17,331 nt of DNA from Beroe ovata (taxonomy: Eukaryota; Ctenophora; Nuda; Beroida; Beroidae): contig CAMPET010000148.1 of the NCBI GenBank assembly GCA_946803715.1, positions 115,585 through 132,915 of the forward strand. Reading direction: 5' to 3'. The position numbers and the translations under genes are program-made. Every line of letters begins with the position of its first letter. The first letter of the stretch is position 1. Below are positions 15,201 to 17,331 of this stretch, piece after piece. The notes below the pieces were generated by a model. It was given only the letters and a program-made list of their open reading frames with translations, was not told the DNA's origin and made no database searches.

Positions 15201-16368
15201 ATCTTTATTCACCACTGCCTCTGTCTACAATTAAACAAATGTCTATGAATTGACAAATGGGGTCTTTAGAAGGACATGCGGTCTCTAATTTGGTCTCATA
15301 GTTTTGGCGAAGGTTTTTTAAACCAAGCAGCCACTGCCATGACTGCTCACCCTGATTCATCGTAATATCCAGGGTTCGGCATTGGATAGAAACAAGCTGA
15401 AGAGAGCGTTCATCAACCGAGCAAGCATGGTAGTCATTCTATCGAATTACGGCAAGAGAATGGCATACAAGGATCCGTTTCTGCTCGACAAGGTATGATC
15501 GGTTGTCATGGAAACAACATTGTACCAGATACTTCTCTCCCTCTCTCTTGTATTCTGTTCAAACTACTTGTGTTGTTCCAGGAGCCCATACTAGCGTGTC
15601 TCAATCTCCCACAAGTGGCTGGCGGATCTGCGAAATCTGAATCCCAAAAACCCGTGGAGTTTATTGCAGAGCTTGTCAACGACTCTAACGTTCACTTCCT
15701 TGATCAGGTAACCATGGCAACGTGTTCGGGTCACTGACATAAGACTATCCTAGCTCTATATATCACGTTTGTACACAATGTTACCATGGAAACCGGGTTC
15801 TCTCAGGATAACGAAGATGAACCGGATATCGAGCTTCATCTGACAATGAAATTCGCACAAGGTTGCTGCATCACTGCCACTGCACTCGATACGTTGATGA
15901 GCGAAGCTTACTACAATGATGAGGTAACCATAGCAACGCGTGACATATCACACTCTACCGTGGCAACCCTTTTCGCAACGCGTGTCATCTCACGCTGTGT
16001 TGCACTGCCACGTGCAGTATCTTACCCGCTCCCATGACTACCACGTACGCTGTATGATGATAGCAGTCAGCAGGTGACACACCCACGCGTTACCATGACA
16101 ACCCACTCTCTCAGGTCATGACTCTGGTGCGGGCTCTGATTGCGGGAGCAAATGTCCCCGAATACGATGTCGAGGAGGAGGAACACGCGGGTCCGTTACA
16201 AGTCCCGCCCAACGCGTTGTGCGGGTCTCAGTGCCGCGTGATCCGGATAAAAGCCGAGGAGCAGAGTTTGAGCGAGCACATCAAGGGGAAGGCTTACAAG
16301 GACGTGTTTGTGGAGCTCCTGCAGAAATTCAACCTGTTGTGTCTGGGACTTCACAGAGCTATCGATTG
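1053..16368 (+). CDS. KCNMA1: Slo1/BK calcium- and voltage-activated potassium channel alpha subunit, 26 exons, 3' end outside window
   Basis: This is the pore-forming subunit of the large-conductance K+ channel, a plasma-membrane homotetramer opened by depolarisation and cytosolic Ca2+. Seen in the sequence: S0 in exon 2, S1 in exon 3, S2 in exon 4, S3 in exon 5, S4 with R-x2-R-x2-R in exon 6, S5 in exon 7, pore in exons 8-9 with TVGYGDV, S6 in exon 9, RCK1 in exons 10-16, linker in exons 16-20, RCK2 in exons 21-26 and a calcium bowl in exons 24-25. The exons sum to 3086 nt (1028 codons plus 2 nt). All splice sites are GT-AG and all phases agree. The human protein is about 1100-1200 residues, so roughly the last 100 residues are missing to the right. 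Residue numbers in other entries use this model without the candidate intron-6 exons. Orthology is by remembered alignment to animal Slo1 proteins; no search was run. Confidence 0.96.
1310..1535 (+). CDS. KCNMA1: BK channel exon 2: S0 and S0-S1 loop
   Basis: Residues 29-103. It begins FLLTSATSYFVGLSCLLIF, a hydrophobic segment aligning with human S0 ([20 protein letters not shown]). A cytosolic loop follows, ending DHFLSVQTTSGKCT, which aligns with the human DWAGVMISAQTLTGR segment just before S1. The acceptor is ATCATCAG and the donor is GTGAGT, leaving phase 0. S0 is specific to the Slo1/Slo3 branch and in the family is where beta subunits make contact. Confidence 0.9.
1728..1789 (+). CDS. 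KCNMA1: BK channel exon 3: S1 helix
   Basis: Residues 104-123 read AILYFLFNVISVTLYINQSD and align with human S1 (VLVFALSIGALVIYFIDSS). The acceptor ATTTCAG and donor GTGAGT are both strong. The exon ends with two bases (ca) that join the g of exon 4 to give Gln124. Confidence 0.9.
1945..2044 (+). CDS. KCNMA1: BK channel exon 4: S1-S2 loop and S2
   Basis: Residues 125-157. PLEQC aligns with human PIESC in the extracellular loop, and DIGLNVFFLFHFVLR aligns with S2 DMAFNVFFLLYFGLR. The S2 aspartate (D143) and arginine (R157), which in human correspond to voltage-sensor positions D153 and R167, are kept. The donor is GTTAGT, phase 0. Confidence 0.95.
2249..2360 (+). CDS. KCNMA1: BK channel exon 5: S2-S3 loop and S3
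   Basis: Residues 158-194. LIAAPNRLKFWFQMGSIVDF aligns with human [20 protein letters not shown], followed by CTIPP (human FTVPP) and ERNWLG (human NRSWLG). The S3 aspartate (D176, human D186) is kept. The human S3 glutamate E180 is Gln170 here. The donor is GTGAGT, phase 1. Confidence 0.95.
2361..2607. repeat. Intron 5 with an internal imperfect direct repeat
   Basis: Two related segments start near 2381 and 2490. Each contains TGTCCGTTTCC, then AGAAATCCT, then GGCTAATTTGA, then CATGTCTGA, then ACATCGAT. The second copy carries an extra piece between the first two blocks. This looks like a local duplication within the intron; no coding potential is evident. Confidence 0.7.
2608..2680 (+). 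CDS. KCNMA1: BK channel exon 6: S4 voltage-sensor helix
   Basis: Residues 195-218 read MRFMRALRFMQMGEIL followed by MTFNSTG. This aligns with human S4 LRFLRALRLIQFSEIL, with all three arginines (R197, R200, R203) and the following glutamate conserved. The donor is an ideal GTAAGT and leaves two bases (ac, phase 2). Direct joining to exon 7 gives Thr219 but makes the S4-S5 linker about four residues shorter than human; see the candidate exons in intron 6. Confidence 0.95.
3174..3250. repeat. Four tandem GTTGTCATGGTAAC palindromes at a 21-bp pitch
   Basis: Identical 14-mers start at 3174, 3195, 3216 and 3237, separated by 7-bp spacers of the GTGCGT or GATATGT type. The pitch is exactly 21 bp, two DNA helical turns, so all copies face the same side. 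Each 14-mer is an imperfect palindrome resembling an RFX X-box. Confidence 0.9.
3723..3765. repeat. 43-bp hairpin with a CArG-like arm
   Basis: The arms TCCATATTTG and CAAATATGGA are perfectly complementary over 10 bp across a 23-nt loop. CCAAATATGG at 3755-3764 fits the CC(A/T)6GG SRF/MADS CArG consensus. A second 43-bp hairpin of the same design lies at 7355-7397, just before exon 7. Confidence 0.75.
4832..4872. repeat. Palindrome pair just before candidate exon A
   Basis: GTCTCCATGGTAAC at 4832-4845 and GTTGTCATGGTAAC at 4859-4872 belong to the dispersed X-box-like family. They end 16 bp before the inferred acceptor at 4887. Confidence 0.8.
4888..5016 (+). CDS. Candidate exon A in intron 6: Gly/Ser/Arg-rich, phase 2-2
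   Basis: It starts after TCTCTAG and ends at GCGCAG|GTAATA. The 129-nt exon reads about 42 residues: VVSLGSGGGGSVRRRTW, then SKPFAGTGQGGGG, then PSDSETNRSHSR. It is low-complexity, Gly/Ser-rich and basic, and locally GC-richer than the intron. It enters and leaves in phase 2, exactly the phase of the exon 6 / exon 7 junction, and its leftover ag joins candidate exon B as Arg. It may be an optional or constitutive exon of the channel, lying in the S4-S5 linker, or an exon of a nested gene. I do not recognise a domain. Confidence 0.5.
5017..5661. other. Interval between candidate exons A and B
   Basis: No gene is seen. It has CCCTGGCAAC at 5026-5035 and GTTGCCATGGTTAC at 5037-5050, both X-box-like and immediately after the donor of exon A, then AT-rich sequence. 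An open frame running in from 5495 is probably only accidental extension of exon B through the acceptor. Confidence 0.55.
5662..5883 (+). CDS. Candidate exon B in intron 6: strongly basic, two DPRF repeats, phase 2-2
   Basis: It follows GTGGACGTCAG and ends before GTATAG. The 222 nt give about 74 residues: GSSSSDMKKAAEQLKDPRF, KKAAVDGAVKKNQDPRFIKP, AQQRVKEKKEKTASNNAPKK, RNTNPSMSVNDKDG. Two imperfect repeats contain K/Q-DPRF-x-K-x-A, with DPRF at 5708-5719 and 5759-5770. The tract is Lys-rich, with no membrane segment and no domain I recognise. The base composition and codon choice look coding, unlike the flanks. Phase fits exon A upstream and channel exon 7 downstream. The donor is moderate, and an internal donor after 5864 is possible. 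It could alternatively be the C-terminal part of a nested gene. Confidence 0.55.
6221..6298. repeat. (TTG)n microsatellite
   Basis: About 25 near-perfect TTG units, with interruptions (TTATTG, TTTTTG) towards the 3' end. It would read as poly-Val in one frame, but there is no sign that it is translated. Confidence 0.95.
7355..7397. repeat. 43-bp perfect-stem hairpin with two CArG boxes upstream of exon 7
   Basis: TCCATATTTGGT (7355-7366) and ACCAAATATGGA (7386-7397) are perfect 12-bp complements with a 19-nt loop. Both arms contain CC(A/T)6GG. The hairpin ends 21 bp before the exon 7 acceptor, so it could act on DNA (MADS/SRF-type site) or on splicing. Its right arm plus flank (7388-7403) is also perfectly complementary over 16 bp to 3717-3732. 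Confidence 0.75.
7419..7494 (+). CDS. KCNMA1: BK channel exon 7: S5 helix
   Basis: Residues 219-244 read SIVQLLVLMLDFVSVWLFAA then GFVHL. This aligns with human S5 [20 protein letters not shown] and FIHL. The acceptor is CTTATCAG, the donor is GTGAGT and the exit phase is 0. The first base completes the Thr219 codon begun in exon 6, or a Gly codon if candidate exon B is included. Confidence 0.95.
7604..7706 (+). CDS. KCNMA1: BK channel exon 8: turret and pore helix
   Basis: Residues 245-278. VENSGDPWANYANARDDKF matches the human turret VENSGDPWENFQNNQALTY in length and sequence. FDSVWLTMVTMST leads into the selectivity filter. The exon splits the filter codon Val279 (g|tg) between exons 8 and 9. 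The donor is GTAAAT. Confidence 0.97.
7797..7962 (+). CDS. KCNMA1: BK channel exon 9: selectivity filter, S6 and start of C-linker
   Basis: Residues 279-333. VGYGDVYPKTG is the K+ selectivity signature, with Slo1-type GYGDVY rather than the GFGD of Slo3. S6 reads FMMVFIVCGLAMFATYTPYL against human [20 protein letters not shown], including the gating-hinge glycine (G302). It ends EFYRSRSPYAGRYERADSK, the linker to the gating ring. The donor is GTGAGT, phase 2. Confidence 0.98.
7979..7992. repeat. X-box-like palindrome after the exon 9 donor
   Basis: GTTGTCATGGTGAC, one mismatch from the common form of the dispersed 14-mer. Confidence 0.7.
8096..8172. repeat. 77-bp GC-rich dispersed element, copy 1
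   Basis: It begins TTACAGTGCTGCGCGCGCG, ends near CGCGCGCGACACGAACAC, and has an AT-rich centre. The CG-rich ends are roughly inverted (GTGCTGCGCGCGCG against GTCGCGCGCG on the other strand), so it could fold or be a miniature element. A second copy lies at 11624-11700 in intron 14 with only scattered differences. Confidence 0.8.
8224..10203. repeat. Tandem satellite, 172-bp unit, about 12 copies, in intron 9
   Basis: Units starting at the GATAAGG box begin at 8226, 8371, 8543, 8715, 8887, 9057, 9229, 9401, 9573, 9745, 9917 and 10089. Spacing is 172 bp except 145 for the first and 170 for one. Each unit contains GGTTATGGAGGCCCTTAAC, CCGATTATCGG (an 11-bp palindrome), GACATGAAATTTT and TTTCTAATGGTC. 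Units from 9229 to 9744 are almost identical, while the edge units are diverged. It does not encode a protein. The array fills most of the intron between the S6 and RCK1 exons. Confidence 0.97.
10308..10418 (+). CDS. KCNMA1: BK channel exon 10: start of RCK1 Rossmann fold
   Basis: Residues 334-370. KYVVVCGHITYNNVKSFLAD aligns with human [20 protein letters not shown] (first beta strand and helix of RCK1), then FLHPDRGDR and VLFLD. The acceptor is CACTCAG, the donor is GTAGGT and the exit phase is 2. Confidence 0.97.
10503..10608 (+). CDS. KCNMA1: BK channel exon 11: RCK1
   Basis: Residues 371-406. ELTGLIKRYFLSVQYFEGSA and LNHNDLRRVQ align with human [20 protein letters not shown] and LNPHDLARVK. 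The donor is GTGAAT, phase 0. An X-box-like palindrome begins 10 bp after the exon, at 10618. Confidence 0.97.
10618..10683. repeat. Two X-box-like palindromes in intron 11
   Basis: GTTGTCATGGCAAC at 10618-10631 and GTTGTCATGGTAAC at 10670-10683. They occupy much of a 97-bp intron, leaving 22 bp to the acceptor. Confidence 0.85.
10706..10792 (+). CDS. KCNMA1: BK channel exon 12: RCK1 with the RCK1 calcium-site aspartate
   Basis: Residues 407-435. LEHCDAVVLLCNKDSDDTKS followed by EDAATILRA aligns with human [20 protein letters not shown] and EDASNIMRV. D428 corresponds to human D367 of the RCK1 Ca2+ site. The donor is GTAAGT, phase 0. Confidence 0.97.
10811..10936. repeat. CA- and A-rich low-complexity tract with one ambiguous base
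   Basis: (CA)n with GACA interruptions passes into (AAC/AAAAC)n and back to CTCACA. An undetermined base (n) lies at 10913, so tract length may be misassembled. It sits inside intron 12 and does not touch an exon. Confidence 0.95.
10962..11096 (+). CDS. KCNMA1: BK channel exon 13: RCK1
   Basis: Residues 436-480. ISVKNYCSKARLIMQLLNYK aligns with human [30 protein letters not shown] and ENICISE match LLNIPSWNWK and DAICLAE. The acceptor TCTCCACAG is strong; the donor is GTGAGA, phase 0. Confidence 0.97.
11259..11351 (+). CDS. KCNMA1: BK channel exon 14: RCK1, Ca2+-site arginine
   Basis: Residues 481-511. FMYGLVAQSCLCPGFSTLMV and NLISTRSYIPG align with human [20 protein letters not shown] and NLFSMRSFI. 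R506 corresponds to human R514. The methionine at human 513 is Thr505 here. The donor is GTGAGA, phase 0. Confidence 0.96.
11352..11775. other. Intron 14: short dispersed repeats only
   Basis: It contains several TGACACCACTT or TGACATCACTT-type 11-mers between 11360 and 11570, also found in intron 1 around 1158-1225, and the second 77-bp GC-rich element. Open frames across 11581-11775 simply extend exon 15 upstream and have no Slo1 match before 11776. Confidence 0.7.
11624..11700. repeat. 77-bp GC-rich dispersed element, copy 2
   Basis: Same layout as 8096-8172: TTACAGTGCTGCGCGCGCG at the left, an AATCAGGC-GGAAA centre, and TTTGTTTCGCGCGCGAC at the right. Both copies are in the same orientation in introns of this gene. 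Confidence 0.8.
11776..11897 (+). CDS. KCNMA1: BK channel exon 15: RCK1, Ca2+-site glutamate
   Basis: Residues 512-551. WKSDYAYGCDHEIYTVMISS followed by DFEGMAFPQAA aligns with human [20 protein letters not shown] and AFVGLSFPTVC. E532 corresponds to human E535. The spacing from R506 is about five residues longer than in human. The donor is GTAAGA, phase 2. Confidence 0.96.
12137..12621. repeat. 485-bp direct repeat, copy 1
   Basis: It runs from CAGGGAGGCAAGATAGGGCC to TTTTTGAGCTAGCTCATCG. It matches 12683-13167 over its whole length with only scattered substitutions and no visible indel. It lies in intron 15 and has no long open frame or recognisable element ends. Confidence 0.9.
12683..13167. 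repeat. 485-bp direct repeat, copy 2
   Basis: Second copy, offset 546 bp from the first; the 61-bp spacer is unique. It ends about 90 bp before exon 16. Either a recent segmental duplication or two insertions of one unknown element. Confidence 0.9.
13255..13484 (+). CDS. KCNMA1: BK channel exon 16: end of RCK1 and start of inter-RCK linker
   Basis: Residues 552-628. EICYKQLNLLMIAVEN aligns with human ELCFVKLKLLMIAIEY, then ECLGYFIASSYKDVCRARFY with TLGFFIASDAKEVKRAFFY. The Cys cluster CASC...KPCKCR matches CKAC...KKCGCK, but the histidine of the human haem motif CKACH is Leu here. The acceptor is CTTCTCAG, the donor is GTAATA and the exit phase is 1. Confidence 0.97.
13613..13684 (+). CDS. 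KCNMA1: BK channel exon 17: inter-RCK linker
   Basis: Residues 629-652 read VKEKRTKVQLIPLSEHKSPN then ITES. The acceptor is TTTTTTCAATAG. The donor, GTCCGG, is unusually weak, and the following 123-nt intron is open in frame, so exon 17 may sometimes continue straight into exon 18. The linker is poorly conserved in the family, so homology support is low; the choice rests on frame and splice sites. Confidence 0.7.
13685..13807 (+). other. Intron 17: 123 nt, divisible by three, no in-frame stop (possible exitron)
   Basis: Read in the channel frame it is fully open (SGPAIATITITTTPRHFSLS and on to PLITHYSG), adding 41 residues if retained. It has a good pyrimidine tract and CTCAG acceptor but a weak GTCCGG donor. 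Thr/Ser/Ile-rich content gives no clear coding signal, so it is taken as an intron here. Confidence 0.55.
13808..13902 (+). CDS. KCNMA1: BK channel exon 18: inter-RCK linker
   Basis: Residues 653-684 read LTRIGSVDSKCSTATEGAQL then RTVRHLFSQHS. It is Ser/Thr-rich, as expected for the flexible linker. The acceptor is TACTCAG, the donor is GTGCGT, and the entry phase 1 and exit phase 0 match the neighbours. Confidence 0.75.
13910..13986. repeat. Four X-box-like palindromes at a 21-bp pitch in intron 18
   Basis: GTTGCTATGGGAAC, GTTGCTATAGCAAC, GTTGTTATAGCAAC and GTTGCTTTAGCAAC start at 13910, 13931, 13952 and 13973, with spacers of the TGTATGT type. Same 21-bp pitch as the array at 3174-3250, but with a different base variant. 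Confidence 0.9.
14034..14150 (+). CDS. KCNMA1: BK channel exon 19: linker leading to RCK2
   Basis: Residues 685-723. TKSSSVDRNMTAASGMS is followed by FDPTGNYHWSPEKKFEDVDL, which aligns with human [20 protein letters not shown]. The acceptor is CCCCCCAG, the donor is GTGAGT and the phase is 0-0. X-box-like motifs at 14155-14168 and 14185-14198 follow the donor directly. Confidence 0.95.
14151..14472. other. Intron 19: X-box-like motifs and a 28-bp near-palindrome
   Basis: Two ATGGCAACGCG-type motifs lie right after the donor. A 28-bp near-perfect palindrome at 14318-14345 is centred on CCTAGG, followed by the perfect decamer AGGTCGACCT at 14346-14355. No coding sequence. Confidence 0.7.
14318..14355. 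promoter_or_regulatory. 28-bp near-palindrome with a DR3-type nuclear-receptor half-site pair
   Basis: The 28-bp inverted repeat pairs except at two symmetrical C positions. It contains GGGTCA-CCT-AGGTCA, two nuclear-receptor half-sites spaced by 3 bp. AGGTCGACCT follows immediately. It could be a binding site or an RNA hairpin; function is speculative. Confidence 0.35.
14473..14562 (+). CDS. KCNMA1: BK channel exon 20: extended pre-RCK2 segment
   Basis: Residues 724-753 read ALQVKKEMYFKPDDPEGVNQ then RVAFKYAAAE. It replaces the much shorter human RSEAAMTVLS segment, so about 20 residues are extra. 90 nt, phase 0-0, with acceptor AACCAG and donor GTGAGG. Coding status is supported by frame and by the flanking conserved exons. 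Confidence 0.85.
14574..14647. repeat. Cluster of X-box-like palindromes with ACGCG spacers in intron 20
   Basis: TCATGGTAACGCG recurs three times, with 14-mers at 14574, 14596 and 14618 (22-bp pitch), then GTTGCTAGGATAAC at 14634. The first begins 12 bp after the exon 20 donor. Confidence 0.85.
14863..14979 (+). CDS. KCNMA1: BK channel exon 21: start of RCK2
   Basis: Residues 754-792. NNHIVICAFGD aligns with human SGHVVVCIFGD, and LSSLVKPLRASNLPYK with LRNLVMPLRASNFHYH. The acceptor is CTCTCTAG; the donor GTGATT is less typical but required by the frame of exon 22. Phase 0-0. Confidence 0.97.
15079..15171 (+). CDS. KCNMA1: BK channel exon 22: RCK2
   Basis: Residues 793-823. KLKVILLLAEKEFLLKAWKE and LRHFPKIRVLC align with human [20 protein letters not shown] and LHNFPKVSILP. 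The acceptor is TGTTTCAG, the donor is GTAAGT, phase 0-0. Confidence 0.96.
15373..15492 (+). CDS. KCNMA1: BK channel exon 23: RCK2
   Basis: Residues 824-863. GSALDRNKLKRAFINRASMV and VILSNYGKRM align with human [20 protein letters not shown] and VILSANQNNI, ending LLDK against LQDK. The donor is GTATGA, phase 0-0. Confidence 0.96.
15582..15707 (+). CDS. KCNMA1: BK channel exon 24: RCK2 up to the calcium bowl
   Basis: Residues 864-905. EPILACLNL aligns with human ECILASLNI. A shorter variable segment then leads into FIAELVNDSNVHFLDQ, which aligns with IITELVNDTNVQFLDQ. The human protein has a longer variable stretch here. The donor GTAACC opens an X-box-like palindrome. Phase 0-0. Confidence 0.97.
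15708..15793. repeat. X-box-like palindromes at both ends of intron 24
   Basis: GTAACCATGGCAAC (15708-15721) begins with the 5' splice-site GT itself, and GTTACCATGGAAAC (15780-15793) lies 13 bp before exon 25. The 99-bp intron is thus bracketed by two members of the family. Confidence 0.8.
15807..15923 (+). CDS. KCNMA1: BK channel exon 25: calcium bowl and RCK2 core
   Basis: Residues 906-944. DNEDEPDIELHLTMKFAQG aligns without gaps to human DDDDDPDTELYLTQPFACG, so the high-affinity Ca2+ site of RCK2 is present but with N, E and E replacing three of the five tandem aspartates. TALDTLMSEAYYNDE matches SVLDSLMSATYFND. The donor is GTAACC, phase 0-0. Confidence 0.97.
15924..15937. repeat. X-box-like palindrome starting on the exon 25 donor
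   Basis: GTAACCATAGCAAC starts at the splice-site GT. Degenerate copies and ACGCGT boxes follow in intron 25, and GTTACCATGACAAC lies at 16089-16102 near its 3' end. Confidence 0.8.
16115..16368 (+). CDS. KCNMA1: BK channel exon 26: RCK2 C-terminal part
   Basis: Residues 945-1028. VMTLVRALIAGANVPEYDVE aligns with human [33 protein letters not shown] matches CRVAQLALLDGPF. YKDVFVELLQKFNLLCLGLH matches [20 protein letters not shown]. An acidic run (EEEE) follows the first segment. The donor GTGAGT leaves two bases, so at least one more exon encoding the tail lies to the right of the window. Confidence 0.97.
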
Positions 16369-17331
16369 GTGAGTTAAGTGCATGTCACCAGCATGCACGT
16401 AGACAGGCACGTAGACATGTTTTCGCAGATAAGGGGTTATGTCGGCCCTTAACTTGGGAACAGATCATCGGATTGACATGAAATTTTGGTTGTCCGAGTT
16501 TCTAATGGTCCTCTAGCGACGGTCGAAATTTCAAGTCAATCGGACAATCCGTCAGGGAGCTATCCTCAAATGCTCACTTCAACTGTCATGTTTTCGCAGA
16601 TAAGCGGTTATGTCGGCCCTTAACTTGGGAACCGATTATCGAATCGACATAAAATCTTGGCTATCCGAGTTTCTAATGGTCCTCTAGCGACGGTAGAAAT
16701 TTCAAGTCAATCGGACAATCCGTCAGGGAGCTATCCTCAAATGCTCACTTCAACTGTCATGTTTTCGCAGATAAGGGGTTATGTCGGCCCTTAACTTGGG
16801 AACCGATTATCGGATTGACATGAAATCTTGGCTATCCGAGTTTCTAATGGTCCTCTAGCGACGGTAGAAATTTCAGGTCAATCGGACAATCCGTCAGGGA
16901 GCTATCCTCAAATGCTCACTTCAACTGTCATGTTTTCGCAGATAAGGGGTTATGTCGGCCCTTAACTTGGGAACCGATTATCAGATCGACCTGAAATTTT
17001 GGCTGTCCGAGTTTCTAATGCTCCTCTAGCGACGGTAGAAATTTCAAGTCAATTGGACAATCTTTCACGGAGCTACCCTCAAATGCTCACTTTAATTGTC
17101 ATGATTTCGCAGATAAGGGGTTATGGTGGCTCTTAACTTGAGAACTGATTATCGGATCGACATGAAATTTTGGCTGTCCGAGTTTCTTATGGTCTTCTTG
17201 CGACGGTAGAAATTTCAAGTCAATCGGATAATCCGTTAGGGAGCTATCCTCAAATGCTCACTCCAATTGTCAAGTTTTCACAGATAAGGGGTTATGGCGG
17301 CCCTTAACTTGGGAACCGATTATCGGAACGA
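16369..17331. other. Start of intron 26, cut by the window edge
   Basis: After about 55 bp of unique sequence with short repeats (GCACGTAGACA), the intron is entirely satellite. No C-terminal exon is seen. Confidence 0.85.
16423..17331. repeat. Second array of the same satellite, 171-bp unit, at least 5 copies
   Basis: GATAAGG boxes start at 16428, 16599, 16770, 16941, 17112 and 17283, exactly 171 bp apart, and the array continues past the window. Units share TTATGTCGGCCCTTAACTTG and CCGATTATCGG with the intron 9 array but carry their own changes (CGGACAATCCGTCAGGGAGC). Confidence 0.97.

Overview
The window is eukaryotic and almost certainly from an invertebrate animal. It carries one large, intron-rich gene on the + strand: a Slo1 (BK, KCNMA1-type) calcium- and voltage-activated potassium channel. 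I rebuilt it from 26 coding exons between 1053 and 16368. All introns are GT-AG and every exon-exon phase agrees. The model gives 1028 codons plus two bases. It runs from a plausible start Met through S0, the S1-S4 voltage sensor, the S5-pore-S6 region with a TVGYGDV filter, RCK1, the inter-RCK linker, and most of RCK2 with an acidic calcium bowl. Only the C-terminal tail lies beyond the right edge. The presence of S0, the GYGDVY filter and the calcium bowl argue for Slo1 rather than Slo2 or Slo3. Protein divergence and the dispersed short repeats suggest a non-bilaterian or marine invertebrate; that placement is only an inference.

Layout: 1-1052 is upstream sequence or 5' UTR, with microsatellite and palindromic motifs. 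1053-2680 holds exons 1-6 (N terminus to S4) with short introns. 2681-7418 is a 4.7 kb intron containing two coding-looking, phase-symmetric candidate exons (4888-5016 and 5662-5883). 7419-7962 holds S5, pore and S6. 7963-10307 is an intron mostly filled by a 172-bp tandem satellite. 10308-13484 holds RCK1, with a 485-bp direct duplication in intron 15. 13613-16368 holds the linker and RCK2. 16369-17331 is the next intron, containing a second array of the same satellite (171-bp period).

Two things stand out. First, the two extra exons match each other and the flanking S4 and S5 exons in phase; if included they would insert about 117 Gly/Ser-rich, then strongly basic residues into the S4-S5 linker. 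The alternative is a small nested gene. Second, a 14-bp palindrome close to the RFX X-box consensus (GTTRYCATGGYAAC type) occurs roughly 30 times in introns and upstream sequence. In two places it forms 21-bp-phased arrays, and in two places it starts exactly on a 5' splice site.

No RNA gene, bacterial feature, CRISPR array or recognisable transposase was seen.
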